From Mesobacillus boroniphilus (GTDB taxonomy: Bacteria; Bacillota; Bacilli; Bacillales; Cytobacillaceae): a stretch of DNA of 64,000 nucleotides. This document shows, one piece after another, positions 53,514 to 62,832 of this stretch. Where the stretch lies: positions 1,736,001 to 1,800,000 of the forward strand of contig NZ_QTKX01000001.1 in the NCBI RefSeq assembly GCF_018424685.1, in the 5' to 3' direction. Both the position numbers and the translations under genes were made by a program. The first letter of the stretch is position 1. Each line of letters starts with the position of its first letter. The notes beneath the pieces were generated by a model that did no database searches, was not told the origin of the DNA, and saw only the letters and a list, made by a program, of their open reading frames with translations.

Positions 53514-54277
53514 ATGACTCCAAAATGGAATTTAGCTGTTTTTCTCCTGTATACTTTGAAACCAAACTCATCGAATCGCTTGCTTCTGAAATGGTCTTTC
53601 AGGACTACTCGTTTCCTGGCAACACGGTATGCTTGTTCAATGACTTCTTGTGAGAGTCCATCATATACAGCGAAGTGGGACAGGCCTCTGATTCCATCTG
53701 ACTCTAATATGGATTCATCGAACATTGGATCAAAATAAACACAATCGACACTGTTGTCTTCCTGACCCTTAAGGAACTCTATTGAATATCCTTGCATTAC
53801 TTTTATTTTGTCCATAGATTTATTAATTGCTTCATATCCTGAATCCCATGCTTTGAGTCCAGTTTTAACTAAATATGCAAGCTCCGGTCTTGCTTCTATA
53901 CCTGTTACAGATCCTGACTCACCTGCAACAAAGCTAGCTACGATACTATCCGAACCAAGACCGAGCGAACAGTCAAGAAAACTCATCCCTTCTTGCAGTT
54001 TAACTGCATCTATGAGAGGATCGCTTTCCCCTTTCATTAATCTTTTAATTCGGAACATAGCGGAATTCGGGTGAAAAAAGAAAGGCTCTGCAGCTCCCAG
54101 TGGAAAAAGCTCAAGCCGGTCTTTGCCAACTACCAGGCAGTCATCCTTAACTGTTTCCTGGATCGCCGATACTGACCTTTTTTTCCTAGGGATGAAATCC
54201 GCTTTTAGCTCGAGGGCTATAGCTCTCGCTTTAGCTGTCATATTCTCATTTGTCCTGCCTGCTGTTGTCACAAACAC
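53501..54277 (-). CDS. ypiP: YpiP, SAM-dependent methyltransferase, about 258 aa
   Basis: Class I methyltransferase fold: FLDCSLGLGSDSIVASFVAG (SAM loop, about 100) and the catalytic-type VYFDPMFD near 180. The sequence around PFFFHPNSAMFRIKRL and the GLGSD loop recall RsmJ, the 16S rRNA guanine-N2 methyltransferase, so an rRNA target is plausible but unproven. Two starts are close; the GTG at 54277 has GGGAG 8 nt upstream. Order ypiP-yphP-ilvD is as in B. subtilis. Confidence 0.85.
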   Translation of the reverse strand: MFVTTAGRTNENMTAKARAIALELKADFIPRKKRSVSAIQETVKDDCLVVGKDRLELFPLGAAEPFFFHPNSAMFRIKRLMKGESDPLIDAVKLQEGMSFLDCSLGLGSDSIVASFVAGESGSVTGIEARPELAYLVKTGLKAWDSGYEAINKSMDKIKVMQGYSIEFLKGQEDNSVDCVYFDPMFDESILESDGIRGLSHFAVYDGLSQEVIEQAYRVARKRVVLKDHFRSKRFDEFGFKVYRRKTAKFHFGVIEKE

Positions 54278-54307
54278 ATCTAACACTCCCGGACGCTATT
54301 TAAATAC

Positions 54308-54340
54308 AAAGAAAAAGGACGTCAATAGACATCCTTTCCA
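54308..54340 (-). terminator. Terminator after the yphP gene
   Basis: AAAGGATGTC/GACGTCCTTT hairpin (one G-T pair), then TTCTTTG on the minus strand. It lies about 95 nt past the yphP stop. Confidence 0.75.
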
Positions 54341-54434
54341 ACTTTTATTCCATCGCTGTTTAGGGTCATAACTACAATGCTCTTTTAGAGTTGCCCCCTG
54401 AAAATCTCCCTTTTAACTCTGAAAACAACAGAAC

Positions 54435-54869
54435 CTAGCAATGAGCATCAAAGGCAGATGTTAAGTTATCCATGATTGCTTCCATAGGCTGTCCTTCGAT
54501 ATCATGGCGAGGAATAAAGTGAACAACTTCTTTGCCTTTCAACAATGCCATTGAAGGTGAAGATGGCTCAATATCTGTGAAGTACTCACGCATTTTTGCA
54601 GTTGCTTCTTTATCCTGGCCAGCAAAAACAGTCACAAGATGATCTGGTTTCTTCTCATTTCGTAAGATTGCTTGGGTTGCTGAAGGACGAGCTAGACCCG
54701 CAGCACAACCACAAACAGAGTTAACTACGACAAGCGTTGTTCCTTCTGCATTTCCCATGAACGCTTCAACATCATCCACAGTAAGCAATTCTTTGAAACC
54801 GGCACGTGTCAATTCCTCACGCATCGGCTTTACCATTTGTCTCATATATTCTTCATATGCCATTGACAT
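54435..54869 (-). CDS. brxA: Bacilliredoxin YphP (BrxA/BrxB family), 144 aa
   Basis: A thioredoxin-like fold with the active CGC motif in VVNSVCGCAAGLARPS (about 53-55). Bacilliredoxins remove bacillithiol from proteins after oxidative stress. The paralogue split between BrxA (YphP) and BrxB (YqiW) is decided here by the neighbouring ilvD and ypiP genes. Standard length for the family. Confidence 0.92.
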   Translation of the reverse strand: MSMAYEEYMRQMVKPMREELTRAGFKELLTVDDVEAFMGNAEGTTLVVVNSVCGCAAGLARPSATQAILRNEKKPDHLVTVFAGQDKEATAKMREYFTDIEPSSPSMALLKGKEVVHFIPRHDIEGQPMEAIMDNLTSAFDAHC

Positions 54870-54951
54870 AAATAATTCCCTCCCAAACGATAGTTTGCAG
54901 TGTTAGCATACTATATTATTTATACCAAACGCAATAAAAGAACGTCTCATA

Positions 54952-56664
54952 CTAGGAATGAACGGGCTCCTGGACTGACTTTCCTTCAAAATGATCCGTT
55001 ACGGCACCTTTGGAGGAACAAGATACAAGTCTGGCGTATTTAGCCAGTACTCCTCTCTTTGGAAGTGGCGGTGGAGTCCAGTTTTGCCTACGAGCAGCTA
55101 GCTCTTCCTCACTTAAGGCAACTGAGATCAGCCTTTGTTCACTATCAATCGTAATCATATCTCCATCTTTAATCAGTGCAATCGGACCGCCAACCTGTGC
55201 TTCAGGGGCAATATGGCCAATAACCAGCCCATGGCTGCCTCCCGAGAATCTTCCATCCGTAAGCAATGCAACACTTTCTCCCAGGCCTTTTCCGACGAGA
55301 ATTGCTGATAATGACAGCATCTCTGGCATTCCTGGTCCGCCTTTTGGTCCCTCATAGCGAATAACCAATACATCTCCTGCGACTACTTCATCCGACATAA
55401 CTGCTTTGGATGCTGACTCCTCATCATCAAAAACTTTTGCAGGTCCAGTCATGTTTTTCACCTTCAAACCAGATACCTTTGCTACTGCGCCATCTGGAGC
55501 AAGATTTCCTTTTAAAACAACGAGTGGACCGTCCTTCCTATAAGGCTCAGCTGCAGACCGGATTACTTTTTGGCCAGGTTTTAAGTCAGGAAATTCCTTA
55601 AGATTCTCTTCGAGTGTTTTTCCCGTAACCGTAAGGCAATTACCGTGCAGCATTCCTTCTTTCAATAAAAGTTTCATTACTGCCGGAACCCCTCCGGCCT
55701 CAAAAAGGTCTTGCATGACATATTTACCGCTTGGCTTCAAGTCAGCAAGATGAGGTACTCTTTCCTGGATTCTATTGAAATCATCTAGTGTCAGGTCGAC
55801 TTCAGCAGCATGGGCTATTGCCATCAAGTGAAGAACGGCATTTGTGGATCCGCCGAGAGCCATTACGACCGTAATGGCATTTTCAAATGCTTCCTTCGTT
55901 AAAATCTGTCTTGGGCGAATGTCCTGCTCCAGCATCTGATAGACTACTTCACCAGCTTTATAGCAATCTTCCCGCTTTTCATCGGTTTCCGCTGGATGTG
56001 ATGAACTTCCCGGCATGCTCATTCCGAGGGCCTCAATTGCGCTGGCCATAGTATTAGCTGTGTACATCCCTCCACAGGAACCTGAACCTGGGCAAGCATG
56101 ACATTCAATCTTATGAAGCTGTTCATCACCGATTGCACCCTTGTTATATTGACCAACACCTTCGAAGGCGGACACTATGTCAATGTCCTTCCCATCGAGC
56201 TTGCCAGGCTTAATCGTACCGCCATAAACAAAAACAGAAGGAAGGTCCATTCTTGCAATTGCCATCATACAGCCAGGCATATTTTTATCACAGCCGCCAA
56301 TTGCGACGAAACCATCAAGGCTTTCCCCCTGGACCACTGTTTCTATCGAATCAGCAATTAAGTCACGACTAGGAAGCGAATAGCGCATTCCGTCCGTTCC
56401 CATCGAAATTCCATCGGATACAGTGATCGTGTTGAAAATTAGCGGCGCCCCGCCTGCCGCCCTCGCACCTTCTTTCGCTTTCACTGCAAGCTTATCAATA
56501 TGTATATTACAAGGAGTCACCTCACTCCAAGTACTCGCTATTCCAATCATCGGCTTCCTGAAATCATCATCACTGAAACCAACCGCCCGAAGCATAGCCC
56601 TGTTCGGAGCCTTTCTTGCATCATCACTAAATACATGGCTCTTGATTCTTAAGTCTTTTCCCAT
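54952..56664 (-). CDS. ilvD: Dihydroxy-acid dehydratase IlvD, 570 aa
   Basis: Iron-sulfur and substrate motifs: GCDKNMPGC (about 120-128), [16 protein letters not shown] (about 191-206) and [15 protein letters not shown]. It makes the 2-keto acids of valine, leucine and isoleucine. No T-box or other leader can be named in the 200-nt upstream gap. Transcribed alone. Confidence 0.97.
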   Translation of the reverse strand: MGKDLRIKSHVFSDDARKAPNRAMLRAVGFSDDDFRKPMIGIASTWSEVTPCNIHIDKLAVKAKEGARAAGGAPLIFNTITVSDGISMGTDGMRYSLPSRDLIADSIETVVQGESLDGFVAIGGCDKNMPGCMMAIARMDLPSVFVYGGTIKPGKLDGKDIDIVSAFEGVGQYNKGAIGDEQLHKIECHACPGSGSCGGMYTANTMASAIEALGMSMPGSSSHPAETDEKREDCYKAGEVVYQMLEQDIRPRQILTKEAFENAITVVMALGGSTNAVLHLMAIAHAAEVDLTLDDFNRIQERVPHLADLKPSGKYVMQDLFEAGGVPAVMKLLLKEGMLHGNCLTVTGKTLEENLKEFPDLKPGQKVIRSAAEPYRKDGPLVVLKGNLAPDGAVAKVSGLKVKNMTGPAKVFDDEESASKAVMSDEVVAGDVLVIRYEGPKGGPGMPEMLSLSAILVGKGLGESVALLTDGRFSGGSHGLVIGHIAPEAQVGGPIALIKDGDMITIDSEQRLISVALSEEELAARRQNWTPPPLPKRGVLAKYARLVSCSSKGAVTDHFEGKSVQEPVHS

Positions 56665-56813
56665 TGAATGTCCCTCCCGATTTTTTATTCACTACAATAC
56701 CTGTTTTCTCGGACAATTGCAATAATTATCTAAATATTTTCATTATTAAAAATAAGTAAGCGGATACATTTTCACATTACTTCAGTGCAAGGTGAAATTC
56801 TTTTTTTTGCCTA

Positions 56814-56860
56814 CAAAAAGACACCCTGGACATAATTGATGAACATCCTGGGTGTCTTTA
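56814..56860 (-). terminator. Terminator after ypgR
   Basis: AAAGACACCC/GGGTGTCTTT stem with inner AGGATG/… pairs and TTTTTG on the minus strand. Confidence 0.85.
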
Positions 56861-56868
56861 TAAATGTT

Positions 56869-57999
56869 TTATTGTTTTCTGGCTTCGGTCATCTGTTTCC
56901 AGACAGAGCCTTTAGCTTCTTCTCCATGCTCGATACGGGCAATCGCCAATTTCACCTGCATGCTTACTTCGAATTCAGAATCATCTTCCGCACTCTTCAA
57001 TGAAGGCACTGCTCTTTCATCACCAACTTCATATAGGAACATTGCCGCCCTCCAGCGGACAAGCTTACTTGGGTCCTTGAGCGCTTCCATCATTTCATCC
57101 ATTGCTTCCAAGAAACCAAGATCAGATAAGCAGTCACCCGCTGTCCTGCGCACCGTGACTGTTTTATCTTTCAAGGCTTTGTACAATAATGGCAAGACCT
57201 TTTGGTCCTCAATCATTCCTAAGTAAACTGTAGCCAGACGGCGTATAGAGGCTTTCTCATCCTGTAACGCTTTTTCAAGCACCGGCAGGTCCTCTATAGT
57301 CGGATCTTCCATTTGCTCAAGAAGCTGATACCTTATCCGCCAATCGGGGTTGTCCAAATCTGCTTCTGTTACCCTGATTTTTTTCTTTGCTGCTTTTAGC
57401 TGAGCTTCCTGGCCGGGATTTTTGGCCAGCTTTACTAGTTCCTCCAGCCTCTCAGGAGGATATGCTGCTAAAAGTTCTTCCACTACGTCATTTCCTACCT
57501 GATCAAATTCCCCATACCGGACTCCAAGCTCTTTCCATCTGCGAACCATGACAACGTTATCATCCGGAGTCTGTACCTCACCTACTTTTTTCACAAATAA
57601 TTCTGGCAGTCCAAACCGCTTCTCTTCTGTGCCGTCCGTAAGTTTCACTTGCATAGGTATTCCTTTATATATTTGTACAAGAACTTTTACTTCTCCAAAA
57701 TGCTCATTGATTTCAGGTGAATCGTCCCCTGATTCCTCTGCATCTTCTCCAAACGCTTTCCTCACCTCAGGGAGGATTACTTTCCAGTCATATTTTGCAT
57801 TTCTTTCGACTGCCAGGAAATCTGCAACATGGTAAACCCCTTTTACCCCTTCAATATCAAGTATGCTCACAACGACTTCCGGTGCCCCGGCCGCTGAGTC
57901 CTTTTTATAGTTATTGCTCTTGCCCATAGGAAGTTCTTCATCCAGGTTGATTTTCATCGTATTCGGGCTTGGCGTTGGTTCAATTGATACAATTTTCAT
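56869..57999 (-). CDS. ypgR: YpgR / conserved virulence factor C-type protein, 376 aa
   Basis: An N-terminal Nfu-like domain (about 1-90: IEPTPSPNTMKINLDEELP, IEGVKGVYHVADFLAV), then a middle linker, and a run of HEAT-like repeats from about 220 (DWRIRYQLLEQMEDPTIEDLPVLEKAL) to 360. The S. aureus homologue is CvfC. The domain mix suggests a scaffold or Fe-S-related adapter; biochemistry is unknown. Next to ypgQ as in B. subtilis, but here an ABC-F gene is inserted between them. Confidence 0.9.
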   Translation of the reverse strand: MKIVSIEPTPSPNTMKINLDEELPMGKSNNYKKDSAAGAPEVVVSILDIEGVKGVYHVADFLAVERNAKYDWKVILPEVRKAFGEDAEESGDDSPEINEHFGEVKVLVQIYKGIPMQVKLTDGTEEKRFGLPELFVKKVGEVQTPDDNVVMVRRWKELGVRYGEFDQVGNDVVEELLAAYPPERLEELVKLAKNPGQEAQLKAAKKKIRVTEADLDNPDWRIRYQLLEQMEDPTIEDLPVLEKALQDEKASIRRLATVYLGMIEDQKVLPLLYKALKDKTVTVRRTAGDCLSDLGFLEAMDEMMEALKDPSKLVRWRAAMFLYEVGDERAVPSLKSAEDDSEFEVSMQVKLAIARIEHGEEAKGSVWKQMTEARKQ

Positions 58000-58093
58000 A
58001 TTCCCACCCCTTTATATTTTTCAGGAATGAAGCCATTTTAACATAATGAAGGTTAGATAGCATTTCACAGCCCTTCAGACCGATGTCGTTCTT

Positions 58094-58195
58094 GGTTCAG
58101 ACAACTTTCCTGCTTTTTCCACTGAAACTATCGGAAGTTGCTCAGACTTCTGACTACTTTTCCTCTTTTTCCGCTGAACCTGTCCGAAGTTGCAA
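58094..58195. repeat. Two decayed 52-bp repeat units
   Basis: The tracts CTTTTTCCACTGAAA and CTTTTTCCGCTGAAC recur 52 nt apart, followed by TATCGGAAGTTG and TGTCCGAAGTTG. The second carries GCTGAACCTGTCCGAA, the core seen on the minus strand of the large array at 24871-25740. No gene is supported in the 260-nt gap 58000-58258. Confidence 0.7.
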
Positions 58196-58230
58196 TATAT
58201 ATTCATGGGATGAGGTCCTTTTAAAAGATA

Positions 58231-58263
58231 GAAAAAATAAGACCTGGGATTCCAGGCCTTATT
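58231..58263 (-). terminator. Terminator after the ABC-F gene
   Basis: AATAAGGCCTGG/CCAGGTCTTATT stem with one wobble, then TTTTTC on the minus strand. Confidence 0.85.
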
Positions 58264-60142
58264 CGTTTTCGGCGAGCTCGGATAAATAGCTCCACCTTTC
58301 AATTAGATACTCTAATTGCTCATTCAACTCTTTCTCTTCATTCACAAGGGCCTGGCCCTTTTCAAAATCACTTCCGATATTGGCCATTTCCGCCTGCACT
58401 TCTTCAAGGCGCGCTTCTGTACCTGCAATCTTATCCTCAATTTCTGCCCATTCTTTTTGCTCCTTGAAGGACAGTTTCTTTTTCTTCGGCTTTTCTGTCT
58501 GCTCTACCTTTTCCTTCTTAGGGACTGAAGGTGCAGACTCTGGTTTCGGCCGCTTTTCAAGGTATTCTGAATAGTTGCCGTAGTGCAGGTCTGTCTGACC
58601 ATTCCCTTCGAGTACAAGCAGCAAATCGACGACCTTATCAAGGAAGTAGCGGTCATGGGAGACGGAGATGACGACACCTGGGAATTCTTCCAGATAATCT
58701 TCCAACACAGTTAAAGTCTGTGTGTCCAAATCATTCGTAGGCTCATCCAGCAGAAGGACATTGGGTTCTTCCATTAAAAGCTTTAACAAGTATAATCTAC
58801 GTTTTTCGCCACCGGAAAGCTTCCTAATAAGAGTTCCATGTGCATAAGGAGGGAACAGGAATCTCTCGAGCATTTGAGCAGCTGAAATTGTCTTTCCGTC
58901 CGTTGTATGGACTATTTCTGCTGTTTCTTTCAGGTATTCAATCACCCGCTTATTTTCGTCCATATCTTCATTTTCTTGAGTATAGTAAGCGATCTTTACG
59001 GTTTGCCCGGTAATGATTTCACCATCATCAAGCATGATCCTGCCTGCGAGTATATTTAGCAAAGTAGATTTCCCTGTCCCGTTCCGTCCGATTATCCCTA
59101 GTCTGTCCCCAGGCTTCACGAGAAGATTGAAATGATCCAGAATCACTTTATCTTCGTATTTTTTCGTTGCTTCCTTTAGTTCAAGCACCTGTTTGCCCAG
59201 CCTGCTGCCACTTAAAGAAATATCGAGTTTCTCGGATGACTTTACATTTGACACTTCTTCATCTAGTTTGTCAAAGCGCTGAATGCGGGCCTTCTGTTTA
59301 GTTGTCCTCGCCTTAGCCCCGCGCCTGATCCACTCGAGTTCCTGCCTGAACAAATTCTTCTTCTTTTCAAATGTTGCGGCTTCGTTCTCCTCACGGATAG
59401 CCTTGGCTTCAAGGAAGCTGGCATAGTTGCCTTTATAACTGTAAAGATTTCCCCCATCAAGTTCAAAAATCCTGTTTGTTACTCTGTCAAGGAAATAGCG
59501 GTCATGCGTGACGAGCAGGAGTGATCCTGAATATCTAGATAAGTAGTCTTCAAGCCATTTTACCGTCTCGTAATCGAGGTGGTTCGTGGGCTCATCAAGT
59601 ATCAGCAAATCCGGAGATTCAATCAACACCTGAGCGAGTGCGACACGTTTCTTCTGCCCGCCGGAAAGCTCGCCCATTTTTTTGGAGAAGTCTGAAATCC
59701 CAAGCTGCATGAGAATGGATTTTGCAGCAGTATTGGCATCCCAGCCATCAGAACTATCCATCCTCCGCTGCAAGTCATAAAATCGTTCCTGAAGTCCTGG
59801 GTCATCAGGTTTTTTGCCTAATTCAGAGAGAATAATCTCATAATCTCTCATCAGCTTTAAGATAGGCGCATCCCCGCTGAAAACCTGATCAAGAACCTTT
59901 TTATCCGGTTCCATTTCAGGCTGCTGGGATAAAAATGAAATTTTATAATCTTTCGCAAATATGATATCGCCAGAATCCGGCTGGTCGATGCCAGCCACAA
60001 TTTTGAGGAGGGAAGATTTTCCTGTTCCGTTCACACCGATCAAACCGACTCTCTCACGCTCGCCGATTGTAAAAGATATCCCCTCGAAAAGCTCTTTTTC
60101 CCCGTATGTTTTCGTCACGTTTTCAATCGTGATCATTTTCAT
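58259..60142 (-). CDS. yfmR: ABC-F family ribosome-associated ATPase (YfmR/Uup type), 627 aa
   Basis: Two ABC domains, each with a Walker A (GVNGTGKSS, GRNGTGKST), a signature (LSGGQKKR, LSGGEKRR) and EPTN Walker B ends, are joined by a long charged linker (about 215-300). The C-terminal coiled coil (about 560-627) is the Uup/YfmR-type extension. B. subtilis YfmR helps ribosomes through difficult stretches, overlapping with EF-P. No membrane part, so it is not a transporter. Its ATG overlaps the ypgQ stop (ATGA). Confidence 0.9.
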   Translation of the reverse strand: MKMITIENVTKTYGEKELFEGISFTIGERERVGLIGVNGTGKSSLLKIVAGIDQPDSGDIIFAKDYKISFLSQQPEMEPDKKVLDQVFSGDAPILKLMRDYEIILSELGKKPDDPGLQERFYDLQRRMDSSDGWDANTAAKSILMQLGISDFSKKMGELSGGQKKRVALAQVLIESPDLLILDEPTNHLDYETVKWLEDYLSRYSGSLLLVTHDRYFLDRVTNRIFELDGGNLYSYKGNYASFLEAKAIREENEAATFEKKKNLFRQELEWIRRGAKARTTKQKARIQRFDKLDEEVSNVKSSEKLDISLSGSRLGKQVLELKEATKKYEDKVILDHFNLLVKPGDRLGIIGRNGTGKSTLLNILAGRIMLDDGEIITGQTVKIAYYTQENEDMDENKRVIEYLKETAEIVHTTDGKTISAAQMLERFLFPPYAHGTLIRKLSGGEKRRLYLLKLLMEEPNVLLLDEPTNDLDTQTLTVLEDYLEEFPGVVISVSHDRYFLDKVVDLLLVLEGNGQTDLHYGNYSEYLEKRPKPESAPSVPKKEKVEQTEKPKKKKLSFKEQKEWAEIEDKIAGTEARLEEVQAEMANIGSDFEKGQALVNEEKELNEQLEYLIERWSYLSELAENE

Positions 60143-60783
60143 GCCTTACCATTCCATTCACTGTAAAATTGTTCAAGGAAAGTCTCCATGAATTTATGCC
60201 TTTCCTCTGCAAGTTGTCTCGCATGCTCAGTATTCATTTTATCTTTAAGCTTTAAAAGCTTCTCGTAAAAGTGATTGACCGAAGAACTGTCGCCATTTCT
60301 GTATTCCTCTAGCGTCATCTGTCCCCTTACATTCAGGTCAGGCTCGTAGATCGGATGGCCTTTCTTTCCGCCGAAGGCAAATGTCCTTGCAATCCCGATC
60401 GCACCAAGGGCATCAAGGCGGTCAGCATCCTGGACAATCTCCGCTTCCATACTATCAAGCTCTATCACCCTGCCGCCTTTATAGGAAACTGACTCGATAC
60501 AACTCTTTATCCTTGAGGTAGTTTCGCTTTCTAATTGTATGCTTTGTAAAAATGAATCAAGTTTCATCCATCCGGCTTCTTCCGATTCATTCAATTTATC
60601 ATCTGGAATATCGTGAAGCAAGGCGGCCATTTCAATGATGAACCAATCTCCCTGCTTTTCCTTACTCCATATAAGACGGGCATTCTTCCTGACCCTGTCA
60701 ATATGGTGCCAGTCATGGCCCGAAGAATCCTTGCCCAGCTCAGTTTTTACAAATTCCTCTGCCATTGCTATTTTATCTCTCAT
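60139..60783 (-). CDS. ypgQ: YpgQ HD-domain hydrolase, about 214 aa
   Basis: HD-superfamily metal motifs HDWHHIDRVRKNA (about 25-37) and LLHDIPDD (HD pair, about 59-66), with DADRLDALGAIGIARTFAFGG later. The B. subtilis homologue hydrolyses nucleotides, likely dNTPs. The ATG at 60783 follows AGGTG. It is translationally coupled to the ABC-F gene. Confidence 0.9.
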   Translation of the reverse strand: MRDKIAMAEEFVKTELGKDSSGHDWHHIDRVRKNARLIWSKEKQGDWFIIEMAALLHDIPDDKLNESEEAGWMKLDSFLQSIQLESETTSRIKSCIESVSYKGGRVIELDSMEAEIVQDADRLDALGAIGIARTFAFGGKKGHPIYEPDLNVRGQMTLEEYRNGDSSSVNHFYEKLLKLKDKMNTEHARQLAEERHKFMETFLEQFYSEWNGKA

Positions 60784-60941
60784 ATTCTGCACCTACTTTC
60801 CTACCGAACCCATTTTACCACAGAAATGGTCAGAGATAGGTGCATATATATTTGGAACAGTAATTGGCGGTTTATGTTATCCCCCTGTTTATAATACCAG
60901 CCTGTCTATCTGACATTCTCTTCTTGGTTCGCTCTGTTTTT

Positions 60942-61030
60942 GTCCATTAGAGAGATCTTCTATCGGACACTTCCTCAGGATTCTGCTTTCTGTTTGTCCG
61001 ATAGAGGATTTCAATCAAACACTATCTCTA
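60942..61030. repeat. Decayed direct repeat, about 54-bp spacing
   Basis: GTCCATTAGAGAGAT and GTCCGATAGAGGATT start at 60942 and 60996, 54 nt apart, with a TATCGGACA dyad partner between them. The tract resembles the other 52-bp units in its GTCC/GGAC edges. It lies in the 313-nt gap between ypgQ and the DegV gene, which otherwise holds nothing I can name. Confidence 0.5.
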
Positions 61031-61073
61031 TAAATCCCAAAATTTATTGGATTGATCTTTTTTACGGTCCTAA

Positions 61074-61099
61074 AGAAAAAAGTGCCAAATTGGCACTTA
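61074..61099 (-). terminator. Terminator overlapping the stop of the second degV
   Basis: AAGTGCCAATTTGGCACTT perfect hairpin followed by TTTTC on the minus strand. Confidence 0.85.
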
Positions 61100-61945
61100 T
61101 GCATCTGCATTATTCCAGCTGATCCCGATTGTATGTTCACCAGCATGTACACCGATTACAGCTCCAATTGGGCAGCTGAGGAAACGGATATCAGGAAATT
61201 TTGCTTCAAGCTCGCTTTGCCATTCGTCAGCAACCTCTTTATGCAGGCCGTAGAGAATGTACACTTCCTTAACTCCGTATTTCTCGTTGGAGAGGTTCAA
61301 ATAATCAAATATTTTCTCTCGCGCTTTTTTATCGCTTCTGACCTTTTCCTTTGTATTCAAAACGCCGTCTTCAATACTGATGATAGGTTTAATACTCAGC
61401 ATGCTTCCTAGATAGAATTGCATACCTGACATACGGCCGCTTCGATGCAGCTGCTCCAGGCTCCCAATCATCACATAGGTTTCATTGGACTCACGGACGA
61501 TTTCCAGCTTCTCCTTGATTTCCTCGATTGATGCCCCCTGTTCAGCTAATGCAATTCCCTTTTTTAATAGGGACGTCAATGGAAAAGTGAGAATTTTAGA
61601 ATCAAAAGTAATTACAGGAATATTGACGGCTTGTGCAGCCTGTACACTTGAGGCGACTGTTCCGCTCAGCTTGGATGAGACCAGGACTGAGAATACGAGA
61701 TCATATTCTTTTCCAAGCTTTTCATATAGTTCCATAAAGGCGCCCACAGGCGGCTGTGATGTTTTCGGGGCCGTTTTCAGCGTCTTTAATCTTTTATATA
61801 ATTCCTCTGCAGTCAAATCCCTTCCATCAAGATATTCTACATCATCCAATACAATGGTCATCGGTACTTGATATACATCGGGATGGTTCTTTAACTCCTC
61901 ATCCAGGTAGGCTGTACTATCAGTAACCCAGGCGATTTTCTTCAA
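61097..61945 (-). CDS. DegV-family fatty-acid-binding protein (second copy), 282 aa
   Basis: Family signature VTDSTAYLDEELKNHPDVY near residue 8, SQPPVGAFMELYEKLG, and SVLVSSKLSGTVASS and SGRMSGMQFYLGSMLSIKPI for fatty-acid contact. Presumed lipid carrier for the FakA kinase. Paralogue of the 40026-40868 gene. Single-gene unit with a hairpin overlapping its stop. Confidence 0.93.
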   Translation of the reverse strand: MKKIAWVTDSTAYLDEELKNHPDVYQVPMTIVLDDVEYLDGRDLTAEELYKRLKTLKTAPKTSQPPVGAFMELYEKLGKEYDLVFSVLVSSKLSGTVASSVQAAQAVNIPVITFDSKILTFPLTSLLKKGIALAEQGASIEEIKEKLEIVRESNETYVMIGSLEQLHRSGRMSGMQFYLGSMLSIKPIISIEDGVLNTKEKVRSDKKAREKIFDYLNLSNEKYGVKEVYILYGLHKEVADEWQSELEAKFPDIRFLSCPIGAVIGVHAGEHTIGISWNNADA

Positions 61946-62137
61946 ACAATCTCCCCCTTTTTTTATTTTTCAGTTCTATTAACTGTCATGATTACCAAAT
62001 ACCCGCCAATTCCCTCACAGCATCCTATACTCACTAAAGGACATAAATGCTTGTACAAAAAATGTGGCTCTCACAACGAATAGAACTTTTAGTCTATATT
62101 TAAATCTACTCGTTAATAGACTATTCTGAAAACAACA

Positions 62138-62166
62138 CAGAAATTCCTGCCATGAAGGCAGGAATT
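62138..62166 (-). terminator. Terminator after the 177-aa gene
   Basis: AATTCCTGCC/GGCAGGAATT perfect stem and a T-rich 3' flank on the minus strand. Confidence 0.85.
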
Positions 62167-62167
62167 A

Positions 62168-62701
62168 TTATTCACTCAATAATTTTTTTAATTTTTCCAG
62201 TGAAGCTATCATATAATCGATCATTTCTGATAAATCGTCGATCTGTTCTTCGAAAACCAGGCGGTTGAAGGAGACCTTCGCATGGGTTTGGATGCGAGAT
62301 TTATTCTCCAAAGGGTTCATCACTGCGGTTTGCATAATCGCCCGATCCCTTCCCCATATATTTTCAAGTACTTTCTGAATTTCCTTAAAAACATCCATAT
62401 CATTTTTATGAAAAAGTGAGAAAGAAATATTCACTTTACATCCTGCAAGCTGTTTGGCGTCCACACTTTCCAACAGCTCTGCAGATAGGTTCTCCAATCC
62501 GGCTTCGATGGTCATCATTGCTGACAACAAATTCGGTTCATATCCTCTTTTAGTGAAAGAAATCTCATATTTACGCGACAGCTTGGCGGTATTAATCCAG
62601 TCATTGCGGTCAATCACGATTATTTCTCCGCTCAAATCCCTGTCATATATATCGCCTTCGATTACGACTTTAATGTTTTCATAAGCTGTCGGGTCAAACA
62701 A
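62168..62701 (-). CDS. Hypothetical protein, 177 aa
   Basis: A soluble protein with beta-rich N-terminal half (NIKVVIEGDIYDRDLSGEIIVIDRNDW) and a helical C-terminus (IDDLSEMIDYMIASLEKLKK). No family that I can name, no cysteine-based motif. The TTG start has AAGGAG at 9 nt. Alone between fhs and degV. Confidence 0.7.
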   Translation of the reverse strand: MFDPTAYENIKVVIEGDIYDRDLSGEIIVIDRNDWINTAKLSRKYEISFTKRGYEPNLLSAMMTIEAGLENLSAELLESVDAKQLAGCKVNISFSLFHKNDMDVFKEIQKVLENIWGRDRAIMQTAVMNPLENKSRIQTHAKVSFNRLVFEEQIDDLSEMIDYMIASLEKLKKLLSE

Positions 62702-62737
62702 AAGCTTCCACTCCTTTTAAGCATTTGATTGCATATT

Positions 62738-62815
62738 AAAAATGGCCAGCCCAACCGTGGGACGCCGGCAAGAAAGAAATCCTCACGTCCCATTATGCCA
62801 GTCGGGACTGACCAT
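62738..62815 (-). terminator. Unusually large hairpin after fhs
   Basis: On the minus strand ATGGTCAGTCCCGACTGG..TGGGACG pairs with CGTCCCA..TTGGGCTGGCCAT, with several bulges, over about 78 nt, followed by TTTTT. It probably terminates fhs but is much longer than its neighbours. Confidence 0.65.
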
Positions 62816-62832
62816 GTCGGTTCAAACTATTT

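Noticed and set aside
56665..56868. T-box leader upstream of ilvD (and upstream of ilvA, 44443-44604)
   Set aside because: No AGGGTGG-type T-box sequence or long leader structure could be found in either gap.
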